In this document: piece after piece, positions 1-13,000 of the stretch
How the letters are laid out: the number at the start of each line of letters is the position of its first letter
Position numbering within the stretch: the first letter of the stretch is position 1
DNA from: Mactromeris polynyma
Taxonomy: Eukaryota; Mollusca; Bivalvia; Venerida; Mactridae
Direction: 5' to 3'
Length of the DNA: 64,000 bases
Assembly: GCA_032209605.1 (NCBI GenBank)
Contig: JASFXZ010000026.1
Span: 1,054,001 to 1,118,000 of the forward strand
Notes under the pieces: model-generated
What the model saw: only the letters and a program-made list of their open reading frames with translations
Databases searched by the model: none
What the model was told of the DNA's origin: nothing
Position numbers and translations under genes: made by a program

Positions 1-3000
1 GTGTATCAATACACACGTATATATATAAATATTTTGCTTATACATTTATGGTTGGTAAGCAAAATTTCACACACTATGAGTTAAAATGGGTTTTTAAGAT
101 GAAATTCATTCAGTGGTATCATTGAGTTTCAGCAGACCAAACCATGAAGTCAGAGTCACAAAAGAGTCATACAAAACATTTAACATAGTAATTCAATTTA
201 TTTATAATGGGGCGTTAAGTCTCATAAACAGCAAGGACAAGGATCATATAGGAACTTGTTTGAGAGCCTTGTTTTTAAAATGTATGACTTCAATAAATGT
301 GTTAAAGGCTAAACAATAATTCTCTGCTATTTAAACCAGACTGATACCACGAAAGAATGCCTTTCCAATCTTAACAGAGGTTACCTCCCTTAAAACAATA
401 CCATCCAAAGTTTTAAAACTTTAAAAGACCATTATGTAAATTAAATACAGCTATAATAAAACTAGTAAAGGCTGGAAGATTTTATCATAAGCACTTTTTT
501 AAATGTACTTTTTTTTCAATTCGATTTTTGGACAAGATAAGATAAAGTCAAAGGGAGGTAACCAATTTAGAGAACTGGGCGACTACATGTTGGCTTTAGT
601 CAACAAAAAACATTTAGATGACAGACAGATACTGACCTCCTCATTTTCAAGCTAACAAAAGATGATAATGATTGTACGATGCATGAGAAAGCTTTTACTA
701 AACATAACATTTGCGACTTAACATAACTACATGAATCAAAAAGCCCTGCGTTCAGTAAGGGTGTTTGCGGCTTACGTTTTGTAACGCTTGCAATTTGGTT
801 TCATGTGTGCAGTGAATGTAATATGGAGGGGTCAGGGTAACAAAACAAAATGTTCGCAAGTTTTATTATAACCATCAGTTCTGAAATGTTGGAAATGTGT
901 CTAGCAAAGAACGAGGTACTGGTCTCCCTGAACATCAGGTCCCCTGTACACTAGCCCCTTTCTTTTCTTGTTTATGTCCAACAGGGATAACCTAAATAGT
1001 ACTAAACTAATAAACAATATTTTTTGACCATTTCCGAAAAATATCAAGCCTGATAATGAATGAACAGCATAATCTAATGTGACTGGACGCTAGAATGATT
1101 TACTGAAGCAGCTACACATTTTTAACAGTTCTTGCATGGATTATGGTAATGAATATGGTAATGAATATGGTAATGAATATCTATGCAGTAATGAACAAAA
1201 CAAACATTTCATCTTCTGAATAAACAACTCTGTCAATATTCACAAGGCAAACTGGAAATCTTCCGAACACAAATATATACTCCATTTTATACATATTTCA
1301 TAACTTGTTTAGACTGTTCTATCTTAAAATTTCTTCCTCTAGAGAAATATTCAAATTATTCACTCTCAAGAATAGACAGATTTCAGTACCTAGTATAATA
1401 ACTTTTAAAGTAGTAAATAAATAGAAATTTGCTTAAGTCTCCATTCTAGGAATGTCAACACTGAATACTAATTCTCTTAAATTACATGCTCTCAGCAATA
1501 AACACATTGTTATAATGTCTAAAACAAAAATATAGCATTGGTGATCCAAACATGGCTGGCTGTTGCAATTCATTAACTGACCACAGCACAGATATATTTA
1601 TGTTTAACCTAATCTCTTGAATCTTCTAAAGACTTATCCATTAGCAACACAGGGATAAGTTCTCCCATGCATTTTTCTGCCCATTACAATGTTTGCATTC
1701 AATGTTGGCTTCCAGTATTTCTAAGTATGGTGGTTATCATCTGATTAAATTCACCTGATATTCAAGAGGGTGTGTACATAAACAAGCAATATCAAATCCA
1801 AATATTAGCAATAAGGCGGGATTTATATAATTTATTCAATAATTTGAACAAGGCAAAAACCGCATATTAATTACCAATTAAGCAAAAGCTATGAATATTT
1901 ATTGCACGCTGAATAATTTACCAATTCTAGTGTCATTTTTGCCTGTGTGTTTTCATAATGAATTATCTTAGTATTTTTACCAAGTTTTCAAATACAAATT
2001 ACAGCAACTAATAACCAAATTCAAATCTGGTAAGTTCACATATTCTTCAATGAAAAGGCAGTGAAAAAAAGACAAAAAAAGAAACAAAAAACTTGAAAAA
2101 CATTCTGCAACAAAATGAATAAACCTAAACTTAAATCAACAAATAAGAAACTTCAATCTTTAAAAGAATATAATTCACTCCAAAAATTGGAAGATGAAAG
2201 GAATGTAATGTAAACTAACCCAGTGAACGCTCTAGAACTGAAGTATAATGCAGTCTGTGACTTCAGCAACTAGGTCAAGGTATAAGACAATTAAACAAAT
2301 TTCCGACAACCAGTTATATTGGAGTTTTATGTCATTTTTCGACAGTTTTAACAGCAGTTACATGTCCCAGTCAGTATTCTTGATTTACTAACCAGTACTA
2401 CACTGTTCATCCTTCCCAACATGAGCCACAGGTGGGTGGATGGGGGGGGAATGACTTAGAATGTATTATCTTCAGTCAGACACCCATACAGTAACATCAG
2501 TGCTATGACAGGGTCAAGCTGTGAGAAACGAACTTGCTCATAATGCACAGAATTAAGTCCCACATTAACCACAAGAAACTGAGGCAGCAAAATATGCATA
2601 AATCTAAACAAGTCATCATCATTAAGGCCTTGTTTTTTAATATCACCGCCCTTGAACAATGCAGTGATTTTTAAAAGAGCAGATCTACTTGTCTGAACTG
2701 ATGAATAAACAGACAAGTGATTTTAGAAATTTGACACTTTAACCATTCAGGTACAGAGTTCAAACAAATTTTGAAAGTAGGGATATTAGGGATGGTTCCT
2801 TACTTTAGGAATATCAAAAATGGTAAAAATTCACCACATTGAACATTCTCCATGATTTGACCTCTGCGCTTCAGACATATTTTGAGTTGACGCTTCAGAT
2901 TTGAAAAAAAGGTTAGTAGGGCTCTTTCAAGAAAAAGTAGCGAAAAAGTAGGGAGCAAGTAAAAAGCAGGGCAAAGTAGGGCCCACTTGACAGTATGTTG

Positions 3001-3872
3001 ACACATCCAACGACAGACTACAATACTTAAGACAATAGAGTTTTCACTTCAAAACATCAAACAACATAATGAATGATACCTGGTATATATAAACTGCACG
3101 CTATGTGAAATAAAGTGTATACATCATCATACGAAAAGCAATTATAGCGAAAATCTTTTAAACTTCTACAAAATAACATCTATAACATATAAGTACAAAA
3201 AAAACGTAAACAGTACAGCTTCAACCAATATTTTGCAATTTTACAAAATCAATCACCACTAATTTTTACTCTAAGAAAATACTGTCAGACTTAATCAGAT
3301 ACAGAAAATTCGCAACTTTTTCAGCCAGGCATTTTCTTACAAAAATCTAAGACCATATTCTCCGTAAAACATATCTACTATCTACATAAACACTTGATCA
3401 ATACAAAAAAATCACAGTCACGATGCCTAAACATGCCTAAGTGAATATCAAGGAATGTGGTCTTCAAGTATTGTACATACTGCATAAGTGGTCAAGTTTG
3501 CAAGTCGGAAAAGTTTGCAAATTTCGCGAATGCACACAATTCGCAAACATTTTCCCCAGCATAAATTTCCACTTTCACTTGATTTACAAGTAAATAACAT
3601 GTACATCAATTATCTTATAGAAATTTTTACAATGTGTAGATAATATGAACACGGTCATTTCGGCAATTTGCAACACACGAAACGTCTGGAATTGGCAATT
3701 CCAAACTTTTCGACATGCAATATTATCCACTTATACAGTATTCACAGTTCATAACAACAAAAATATTGGGGATGCCAGAACGTAGTACCCTTTAAAATAA
3801 AAGCGCAAGTACCAAAATCATATCATATCACAAAAAATGAAATATTGTTGATAAATTAATTTTAATGCATAC
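1..3872. other. AT-rich stretch, no recognised exon
   Basis: This should be the intron or 3' region following the last CCDC150-like exon. I see no coiled-coil exon with proper splice sites. Small items: a 12-bp repeat (gtaatgaatatg) about four times at 1144-1180, and poly-A/poly-T tracts. Open frames of 60-90 codons here look like chance. Confidence 0.5.
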
Positions 3873-4034
3873 CTGCTGTTGTTCAAATCCCGACACTCGC
3901 TCCAATAAATGTGCATTTTCGTGTTCAAGTTTCCGCCGAGCGCGAGAATGTCCGTCCAGCTCAAGTTGTTGATGTTGTATAGAATTCTGTAATTTAGTTC
4001 TCTCGGCTACCATGGAATCGACTGTTTGGTTAAC
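3873..4034 (-). CDS. CCDC150: CCDC150-like exon, last one found
   Basis: The acceptor is GTTTAACAG and the donor is CAGCAG|GTATGC. It has 54 codons in phase 0, continuing EE|VNQTV and ending GFEQQQ, similar to the ...ASLELQQ region of the human protein. Read-through past the donor reaches a stop at 3828. A short isoform could therefore end here, but the good donor argues for more exons to the left. Confidence 0.75.
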
Positions 4035-7000
4035 CTGTTAAACAGTAAAACTATCAGTGAAAGGTTTTGGTTCACTGTTAGGCATGACCTTAATTTATTT
4101 AGTTCATAAAAGATCAAATAGATTTTGAAGGGTATTAGCGAATCAAGTCTTTCTTCTAAATCATCTATTTGCCGAAACATAGTTTAAATTTCAATCCCAG
4201 ATTCCACAATTCTTGGGAATCTGGATATGAAATAGAAGCATCACAAGTATGAGCAACAACCATCAACTACTTCTATCTCAACATGAAGAATTATCTTCCC
4301 TTGGTTCTACATTCTCGTTGTCAAGAAACATGACTACCATACGTGTTACCTTAAGGAGAACTTCCGAAAACTTCGATAACTCCTTGAGAAGAACAATTGT
4401 TAACTTCATTTATCTCCTTAAGGACAGTATCTGCTGACTGCTTACCACCTTAAAAAGTATATTGAATTTGTCACCTTCTTAAGAAGAGTTTACTACCATG
4501 TTTACCTCCACAAGAAGAGCTATATTGAATTTGTCATCACCTTAAGAAGAGTTTACTACCATGTTTACCTCCACAAGAAGAGCTATATTGAAATTGTCAT
4601 CACCTTAAGAAGAGTTTACTACCATGTTTACCTCCACAAGAAGAGCTATATTGAAATTGTCATCACCTTAAGAAGAGTTTACTACCATGTTTACCTCCAC
4701 AAGAAGAGCTATATTGAATTTGTCAGCTTCTTAAGAAGTAAAGAGTTTACTACCATGTTTACCTCCTCAAGAAGAGCTTCTTTGTCTTTCGTTGTTTTAT
4801 CTCTTTCTTTCTGTAACACTTGTAGCTGGTCTCGGAGAGACTGAAGCTCTTTTTCCAACCCATCAGCAGAAGTTGTAAACTCCTCGTCTTTCGTAGCCAT
4901 TCTTGTCTTTAGTTTGGTTATCTCTTCTTCTGCTCTTTTGCTACAACAACAACAACAATGCTTATTTGGTTCATTCAAGCAAACGAATCAATGTCATAAC
5001 TTCGTACTACTAAGAGCTTAAATCTAAGAACTTAAATTCTCAGCTGTTTTCCTTTAAAAGCAAATGTCATGTTATCATCACCAATTTGAGTTTTTAATTG
5101 TTCTATTATGCAAGGACACATACCAAAAAGATTTAGAAAGATTTATTTCCAACATCAAATGTACAATTTACATGGCAATATAAAATTAAGACGTATATTC
5201 ATAAAAATCAATATGTATGAATTAATAAAGCCATATCAACCAACATTATATGTTAAGGATAGCACAAAAAAGAGTTTAAGTAAGAACTAAATACACAAAT
5301 TTTGCGAACTATAGACATGAAAATTTCAAGATTTGATTTGTTCGCTTGTAAAATAATTACATACTATTAATGAAATACCTCAAAATTGTAATGAAACTGT
5401 ATCGTAATCTCATTTTCAGTAGAAAAGAGAAAAACATTAATTAGTTGTAATATTAATCAATACTAGAGAACAGTCTTAACTTACAGTTTTTTCTTGAAAT
5501 CAATATTTTCCCGAGTAATCTCAGCCACACTGTCCTTCAATCTCACAGCTTCGTCTTCAACCACTTCCTTATCTACTGCCTTCTTCCTTTCAATCTGTAT
5601 ATATGAGAAATACCATACAAGAGACTAATACATTTAACAAGAGATAAGGTTTTATTAAAGATGAATCTGGCTCATCTGAACATGAAATGTTCTAATTGGC
5701 TTCATCCAGAATTATTGTTACATTGGCTTAAACATCTCTAATAAGAACCATTGCAATGTATAACTGATTGAAAGTATCTTTATTTACCATATTACTAACC
5801 GACGAAACTTGTAAAATAGCCCGATTGTTAAAAAGATGCTAGTTTTTTTTAACTTTATGAAGTCCAAACAACTTTCTTCAACAAATATGCATCAATACAG
5901 TTGATTCTTTGTTAATGCCTGTTTATTGATGTTGTAACTATAGGAAATATATTGTTCATGTTTGTTTAGGTAAACAAATGATCAAAAAAAGCGTACTATT
6001 ACTATAAAGACACTGGAGACAGTCAGGCATGTATTGATGACATTGACTTATATTTAAAGTGAAAGTATGCAAGTTTTGATTGTGCATAATTACACAAAGC
6101 TACAAAACAGACAATAATTATCAATCACAATGCCAGGGCGTTTGACAAGTATTTCAAATTTATTGCGTATGTATACTTCATATACTATTTTTTCATTTCT
6201 GAATGATTTTTTCTTTCAATTCACACACATACATATAACCTAACAGCAGTCCAAATCTTAGCCAAGACTTCCAACATTACAATTAAAAGAAATATTCACA
6301 AGTTTAATGGTTGTTAATTACATGTAATACAATTGTACACAAAGCAAAGATATCACTATGGGGGCATCAACTTATAACCTATAATGAAAGTATTTTGCTG
6401 ATATAATTTATTTCATAATCACTTTCTTCAAACACAAGTCAAACCAAGTATTTCACTTTTTTTTCTATCAGAAATTACAAAATAAGAAAAACACTATTTC
6501 ATTCTTCATATACATGTACAAGCTTAACACTATTGTTTAGTATTGATAAACACACATACCTCTAGCTCCTTCTTTAACTGTGCATTAATTTTATCATGTT
6601 CAGCAGCAGTGGTGCGTAACATTTGTGTAACATTTTCATTTTCCTCCACCAATTCTTTATTCTTATTCTAAAAATCAAACCATACACCATCAATGCAACA
6701 CAATAATACGCTACAAGTGCAACATAATAAACACTTCTAGTGCATGACAATAATACATGATGGGTGCAGTGCCTTAATACAATATTGGTGCAACACAATA
6801 ATACACAATCAGTGTAACATAATACACACTGCTAGTGCATTACAATAATACATGATCAGTGCAGTGCCTTAATACACTATTGGTGCAACACAATAATACA
6901 CAATCAGTGTAACATAATAACACACTATCAGTGTAAAAGCATCAGAGTAATTAACCATTAATTATAGTGGAAGAAATATTTATCCATACCAATAAACTAT

Positions 7001-10000
7001 TGTTTTAAAAGAACAAGAAATAAAAGAAAAATATGACTTTTAAAAATTTCTGATTTCTGAAAAATCCTGTTTATTCAGAGGGTTGGCCTGTGATGCTCTT
7101 TAGAATGAGGTCACCATGGCAACTGGAAGAATTTTAATTTAATTTACAATGATATAAAAGGAGACATACAAATATTTATCCTAACAAATTGAGTCATAAA
7201 TTAATATGCTGGGCACTAATGCAATAAAACACAACAAATAAATGTGTCATTTACTTCATTTTCATTGAAATTTAAAATATGGCCCAAAGGAATTTGAAGT
7301 ACTACAAAGTTCAGACAAGTAAAATCAACTTGAAATCATCTTAAGTAAAATATATCATACACTTAACACTGAACTGAAATTTTGAGTTGTGAGTGAAAAC
7401 GCTTTGTACAATCCAGATTAATAAGATTACAGAAAACAATGCCATGCTTAGAATATGACATCCTCGGTACCCTGATGCTGTTCATAACATATATGATACC
7501 CTGGTCAAACTGACTGCAAAAATCTCGTACTCATGAATAATTAATGAGGTAAAATCCAGCCACTAAATTGACCACAAGACACACATCTCATGTGATACAG
7601 AAATTTCCGAGGAGTTACAGACGAAAAGAAATTGTGGTTCTGAGCAATAGCTCATTACAAAGGAGATTCCTTCTTTTTTGTTATCGTCCAGAAATGTGAA
7701 TGAATATTCATGTATTACGAAGTTTCGCATTTTGCCAAGGGTATCATATATGTTATGAATAGCCTGGGTACCAAGGATAAGATGATAAGAAGCTGCAGAA
7801 CTGCAAATTTAGAAGGTTATAACATATAATCTCTTTGCAAGCTTATGGCGATCATTGTTGTCTTGAATGAGATACATTTAAGCAGACTTCAAAAATTAAG
7901 CCATGCAAAAAATCTGAACAAGACTGACGATCACTCACATAGCAACGTTTGTTATACAGAATAAGCTGTACACATAAAAGCCATGCAATAGTTTGACCTT
8001 TACTCAGAAAGTTTTTTAGGGCACCGAGTCCTGGTTGACGTAACTTTAGAGATCAAAGGTAAATGGACGTAGAGATGAGCGAAACCAATGCAGATGTAAT
8101 TGAAACTGAAAACATCAATGGTTAACTGGCTCCTATTGACAATCTTACAAGTCTGTATAAACAATCATCAACTTATTCCAATGCAAAGATTTAATGAAAG
8201 AAAGTTACTAAAATCAGCGACATTTAATGGGATTTGCATGATCAGAGGAGACCACATAGTCCCTAAAATGTGATTTGCACCATCAAATGAGACTACATAG
8301 TCCCTAAAATGTGATTTGCATGATCACATGAGACCCTGTAGACCTTAAAATGTGATTTTCACAATCACATGAGACCCCATAGTCCTTAAGATGTATGTAG
8401 TGAAAGCCAGCATATCATGCCAATTCTTACATATTATGCAATGTTTATTTAAGCTTTTCATGCAAAGTTATATCATCATTATCTCAAACCAATCTGTTTA
8501 ATCATGAGGAGCAGCCTGGAGTGTGAGTCATCAACAATCATACGACAAAGATTATCATTTATACGATCTGTATGGGCTTTACACAGGACTGAAGACAGAA
8601 TATGATTCCTGACAGGCGGATTTTGACAAGCCACGTGGTGGGAAAGCCTTTGGCAGGGATTTTTAATAGATCCAAGAAGTGGGGAATTAGCATATCCCAT
8701 GATGGGGATTAAGACAAATGCTTGGCTCTAGTGTGAGGAATTAGACCTGGGCCAGACCGCCACCTCCCCCTGGGGAAAGCAAAATTTTGATAGGTGTATT
8801 ATGAAACTTGAGTTAAATGAGTCTAACATCAAACTCGTGTCATGTTTTATATGTAAGATGATCTCTGTCATATGAATGATGATGAAACTGACCCAAGAAT
8901 TGTAAGACACCGGTGAGTATTACATCATATTTGTACAATATCGTCATGACAGTTATTCTCTTACCAAACATTCTGTGATTTGGTCAGCACATTTCAATTT
9001 ATCACTTAGAAAGATTTCCTACAATTATGACATATATTTTCATGATAAGAAAATCTTTTGTTCATAATGAAGTATATTTTAATCAAATGTCGATTAAATT
9101 TTTGAAGAACACATCAAAAGCATATAGTATAACGACAGAATATTTTTAACTGAATTATAAAACTTTACGATGCGCATAAAATAACAAACAAACTCAAATT
9201 TCTATACTTCAGCACAGATGTAATTATAAAGAAAAACAATAACAAAATCATATGGCCAAATAAGAAAATGGCGATAAAAGATAAGTATTGACCTCTCTTA
9301 ATTACTAATAAAGGGCTTGCCAAATGTTGACTTCTAAATGCTTTTTTTTTATCAACAACTAATTAAAATTATAATTGGAATTTACATCTAAAAAAAATAA
9401 AAAAATTGTAATGAACAAATTCCTCAATCTATGACCAAGAAGTCATGTCAAGTAATACTCTAAAAAATCACCAGTGTAAACCAGCCCAGTGAATTTATGT
9501 TACAGTGAGAATGGGGTCTTTCTCAGTTTGGTTCAGTTTTTTTATTCCTGAAGCAATATTCTAGTCAGAGAACTTGTAAGTTTATACTCTTTATCTTTTA
9601 GTTACACAGATATTGGAACTATATCAGAACTTTTTATTAAGGGACACAAAGTTCTATTTCTACTCATTGCTAGATACTTTATTTTATATCATAACACATT
9701 GTTCAATAACTACTTACCAAGTCAAATGTTCATGTCTGGTCATTACAAGTCATTAAACTATCAGTTATTGAGAATTTTGTGTGTTCATATATTTGTATAA
9801 CTGAACCAACTTCCCAAAAAACAAAAGGGTAGAAATCGAAAACGAACCCAGAGACAAATGTTTCATTGCAGCCGAATTGATGATACAGTTATAATATAGA
9901 TATTATAGCACAGAAACAGGGCTAAGATTCAGGGGACACAAACTAATTTAACATCAAATGTAATAAATCAAAATAATGAAAATTCAATTTGTATCAGCCA

Positions 10001-13000
10001 AAAAATGCTTAAAATATGTTATCTACCCATCGAGTGAAAAAAGCCTGTAGTTTTGGGCAGTCGCATCCCTAGGGTCAAGATGACTATCTTCACCTCAGAA
10101 ACACCCTGAATCTGACCTTCAACCCTATCCCCCCTATAACCTACATTTTTATTGTCATATTTTTACTTAAAACAATCTTATTTTTCAGATTATTATACAT
10201 CTGCTGTAAGCACTTGTGTACGTGCATATAATACCTGTCTATGCACCCAGTGGGAAGGGAAACAAATTTTGTTTATGAAGTTTATCTCACTGTAACATAG
10301 TTAAGTGATATTTTACCCACACCATAAAGCCTAGATGGTACTTGACTTACTGCATGTCTACTTTTTGAGAGCTTTTTATGTTTGTTTGTATATTGCTAAA
10401 GTGAAAAAAGTGGTGAATACATAATGATTAAACATTTTTAACCTGTTATACTAGTGTATTAAAGTGCAAAATCTTGAAAACTTTAAGTGCAAGAAGTAAT
10501 ATATGTGTGGAGTTGATAAACATTTATCACAATCATCTCTTTATTTATAGTCTAATTTAAAACACAAAATACAGAGCATACATTAGAACAATGAACTGAT
10601 AATATCTCTTTTCAATAATGCATCTAAGTCCATAATCAGGGAATGAAATTAAGAAAGATCTGTTCTTTGAGCACATCTATAAAGAAATAAATGATTATAT
10701 ACAACTATTTTGCACAATCTTCAAGCCACATCTAACAAAATGTTGCTGGAGGTTCGAGTTCTGGACCAGAAAACTTTATCCATTCAAAATGCTCTCTAGG
10801 ATATACAGTCGGACCTCGTTTACTCGCCAATCTTCTGTCTGAATACTTGATATCATCAGAAATAAACATCCGGTCCAGTTGTACCTTCTTAGGCACAATG
10901 ATTTGAAATGGGCTTTTTCGAAACCATGAATTATTCGAAATAAAATTTCAGAACTGATGAATTCGAATGAACAAGGTCGGACTGTACATATAAACGGGAA
11001 ATCATGATTCACAAATGTATACCTGTTGTTTGTCTATGATTGATTGAGTTTGTTCCATCTGTTTGATCAATTCTTCGTATTGCTCACGTAATCTTGTGAC
11101 CTCAGCAATTAGTTGTCCACGCTCATTCTCCATACAGTTATATTTAATTAATAAATTGTCTGCAAATAAAATTTCATTTATTTTTATATGTGTATACCAG
11201 TACGAATATCAATATTTATGGCTTGAAAATTGTTTATAAGTGGATTTTTAAGTTTTACTTAATGTTTTGTTTCCCTGAGGAATTATATTTAATACTGCAT
11301 GTTATTAAATACTGAACTGTACCATTTTATAAATATTCTAAATCAAACAAATAAACGAACAAGTTTTTATACTAGCCTAATTAATTCATACCGTAGTATG
11401 TATAAATTAAAACTTGTTGCCATTTAAGACACTTCCTTGCTTGAAACTTTCAACATTTGTACTAAACAGAATTTGGATAAATGTGTTCTGTGGCCGAGTG
11501 GTTAAGGTATCCGCCTTGGGAGAGGGAGGTAGAAGGTTCGAATCCTGGTAGGGGTCTGTTCTGATATGGCCGGTTTGTGAGCTGCCAGCTAGTTAGATAA
11601 TGGTTACCGTTCGGCTACCTGCCTGGTGCCAGGCATTATAGGATAGGAATCGGGAAGTAAATGTGCTCAGAAAGTAGGTGTTTCATATGTCAGAAATGGC
11701 TGGCCCTTTAAATAGGGGTGACACTCTAATAAACAAGAGGGCCATGGTGGCCCTTTATCTCTCACCAGAGTACATTGTCCTGTTGGCCTCAAGCGTGTCT
11801 GAGAGGATTTTCAATGATTTGACCTTGTGACCTTCTTTTTAACCCCATATGATCCAGTACCACACTGGACTAGCAATTTATTGAGACAAACATTCGGATC
11901 AAGTTTTATGTAGTTCTGGTAGAAAATGGAGCCTCCCGAGAATCCACAAGGATTTTCCATCATTTGATGGATGAAGTTTCATAAAAATTGGCCAAGCAGT
12001 TAAGGTTGAGATGTTGTTTGAAGTAATTGTTGACGGTGGGCGATGGGAAAAAACACTCTCTTGTATCAAAGAAAAATTTACCTTTTTCATCACATAACAT
12101 TTTATAACTACTTTCAGCTATCTGTTTTTTGTGGCATTCCTCTCTCACTTGTTCTCGTAGCATTTCTGTTTCGGCTTTCATATGAGAATACTCGGATGTC
12201 ATGTTTTTTACCTGAAAGATCAAGTACAAACAATGGTGTTAACAGATTATGATTCTATTCAGGGTATTTTTTCGGCTGATTTTATAGCCATTATTCGGTT
12301 ATATTCCCTAAGCAAACAAGCATATATTTTTCTCAATTTGAATGTAAAAATTTCCAATAAATCTGAAAAAAAAAATTTGGTTTAATTTTGCCAAAAATTT
12401 ACAAAGTTATAGACTTTATAGATATTTTTGTATATCGACGACACTGATATATTGTATATCAAAAGACAATTCTCGACGATATATAGCGATTACGATTATA
12501 TATATGTAAATGTTCAACTTGTATTTTTATGATAAAAAGATACCATTTAAAGTAATTAATCCATAACTTCACAGTATTATATTATAATGCCAACTTTTGG
12601 ACTGCACTATCTACAAGAGCACTGTTTAACAAGCGACGGACTTATCAGGGACTCTGCAAATGTGGGAGACCCAGATTTCCCCCTTTAGAGAAGCCGAAGG
12701 AAAACCAAGGTACAGTATGAAGACACTTGGGGCATTGAGAATTAAAATTACCAGCATAAAACACTGACAAACAAAATAGATACAAGTAAAGTTTTATTCA
12801 TATTTCATCCAGCAGAGTGCTTGAAGACACATAATTGTAACACTTGTTTTAACAGTCATTGTCATTATTCTAAAATATTCTGAGTGTATTTAAAATCACA
12901 CAATTTTACCAACCATACTTCTTCAAGTTTCATTTTATTACTTTTGAAACTCATTTTTTATGAAAATACTAGTCGACTTTCATGAAATTTAGCATACATG

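Noticed and set aside
2456..2716. 86-codon minus-strand frame in the expected 3' part of the CCDC150-like gene
   Set aside because: Not coiled coil, no convincing acceptor, and no similarity to the CCDC150 C-terminus.
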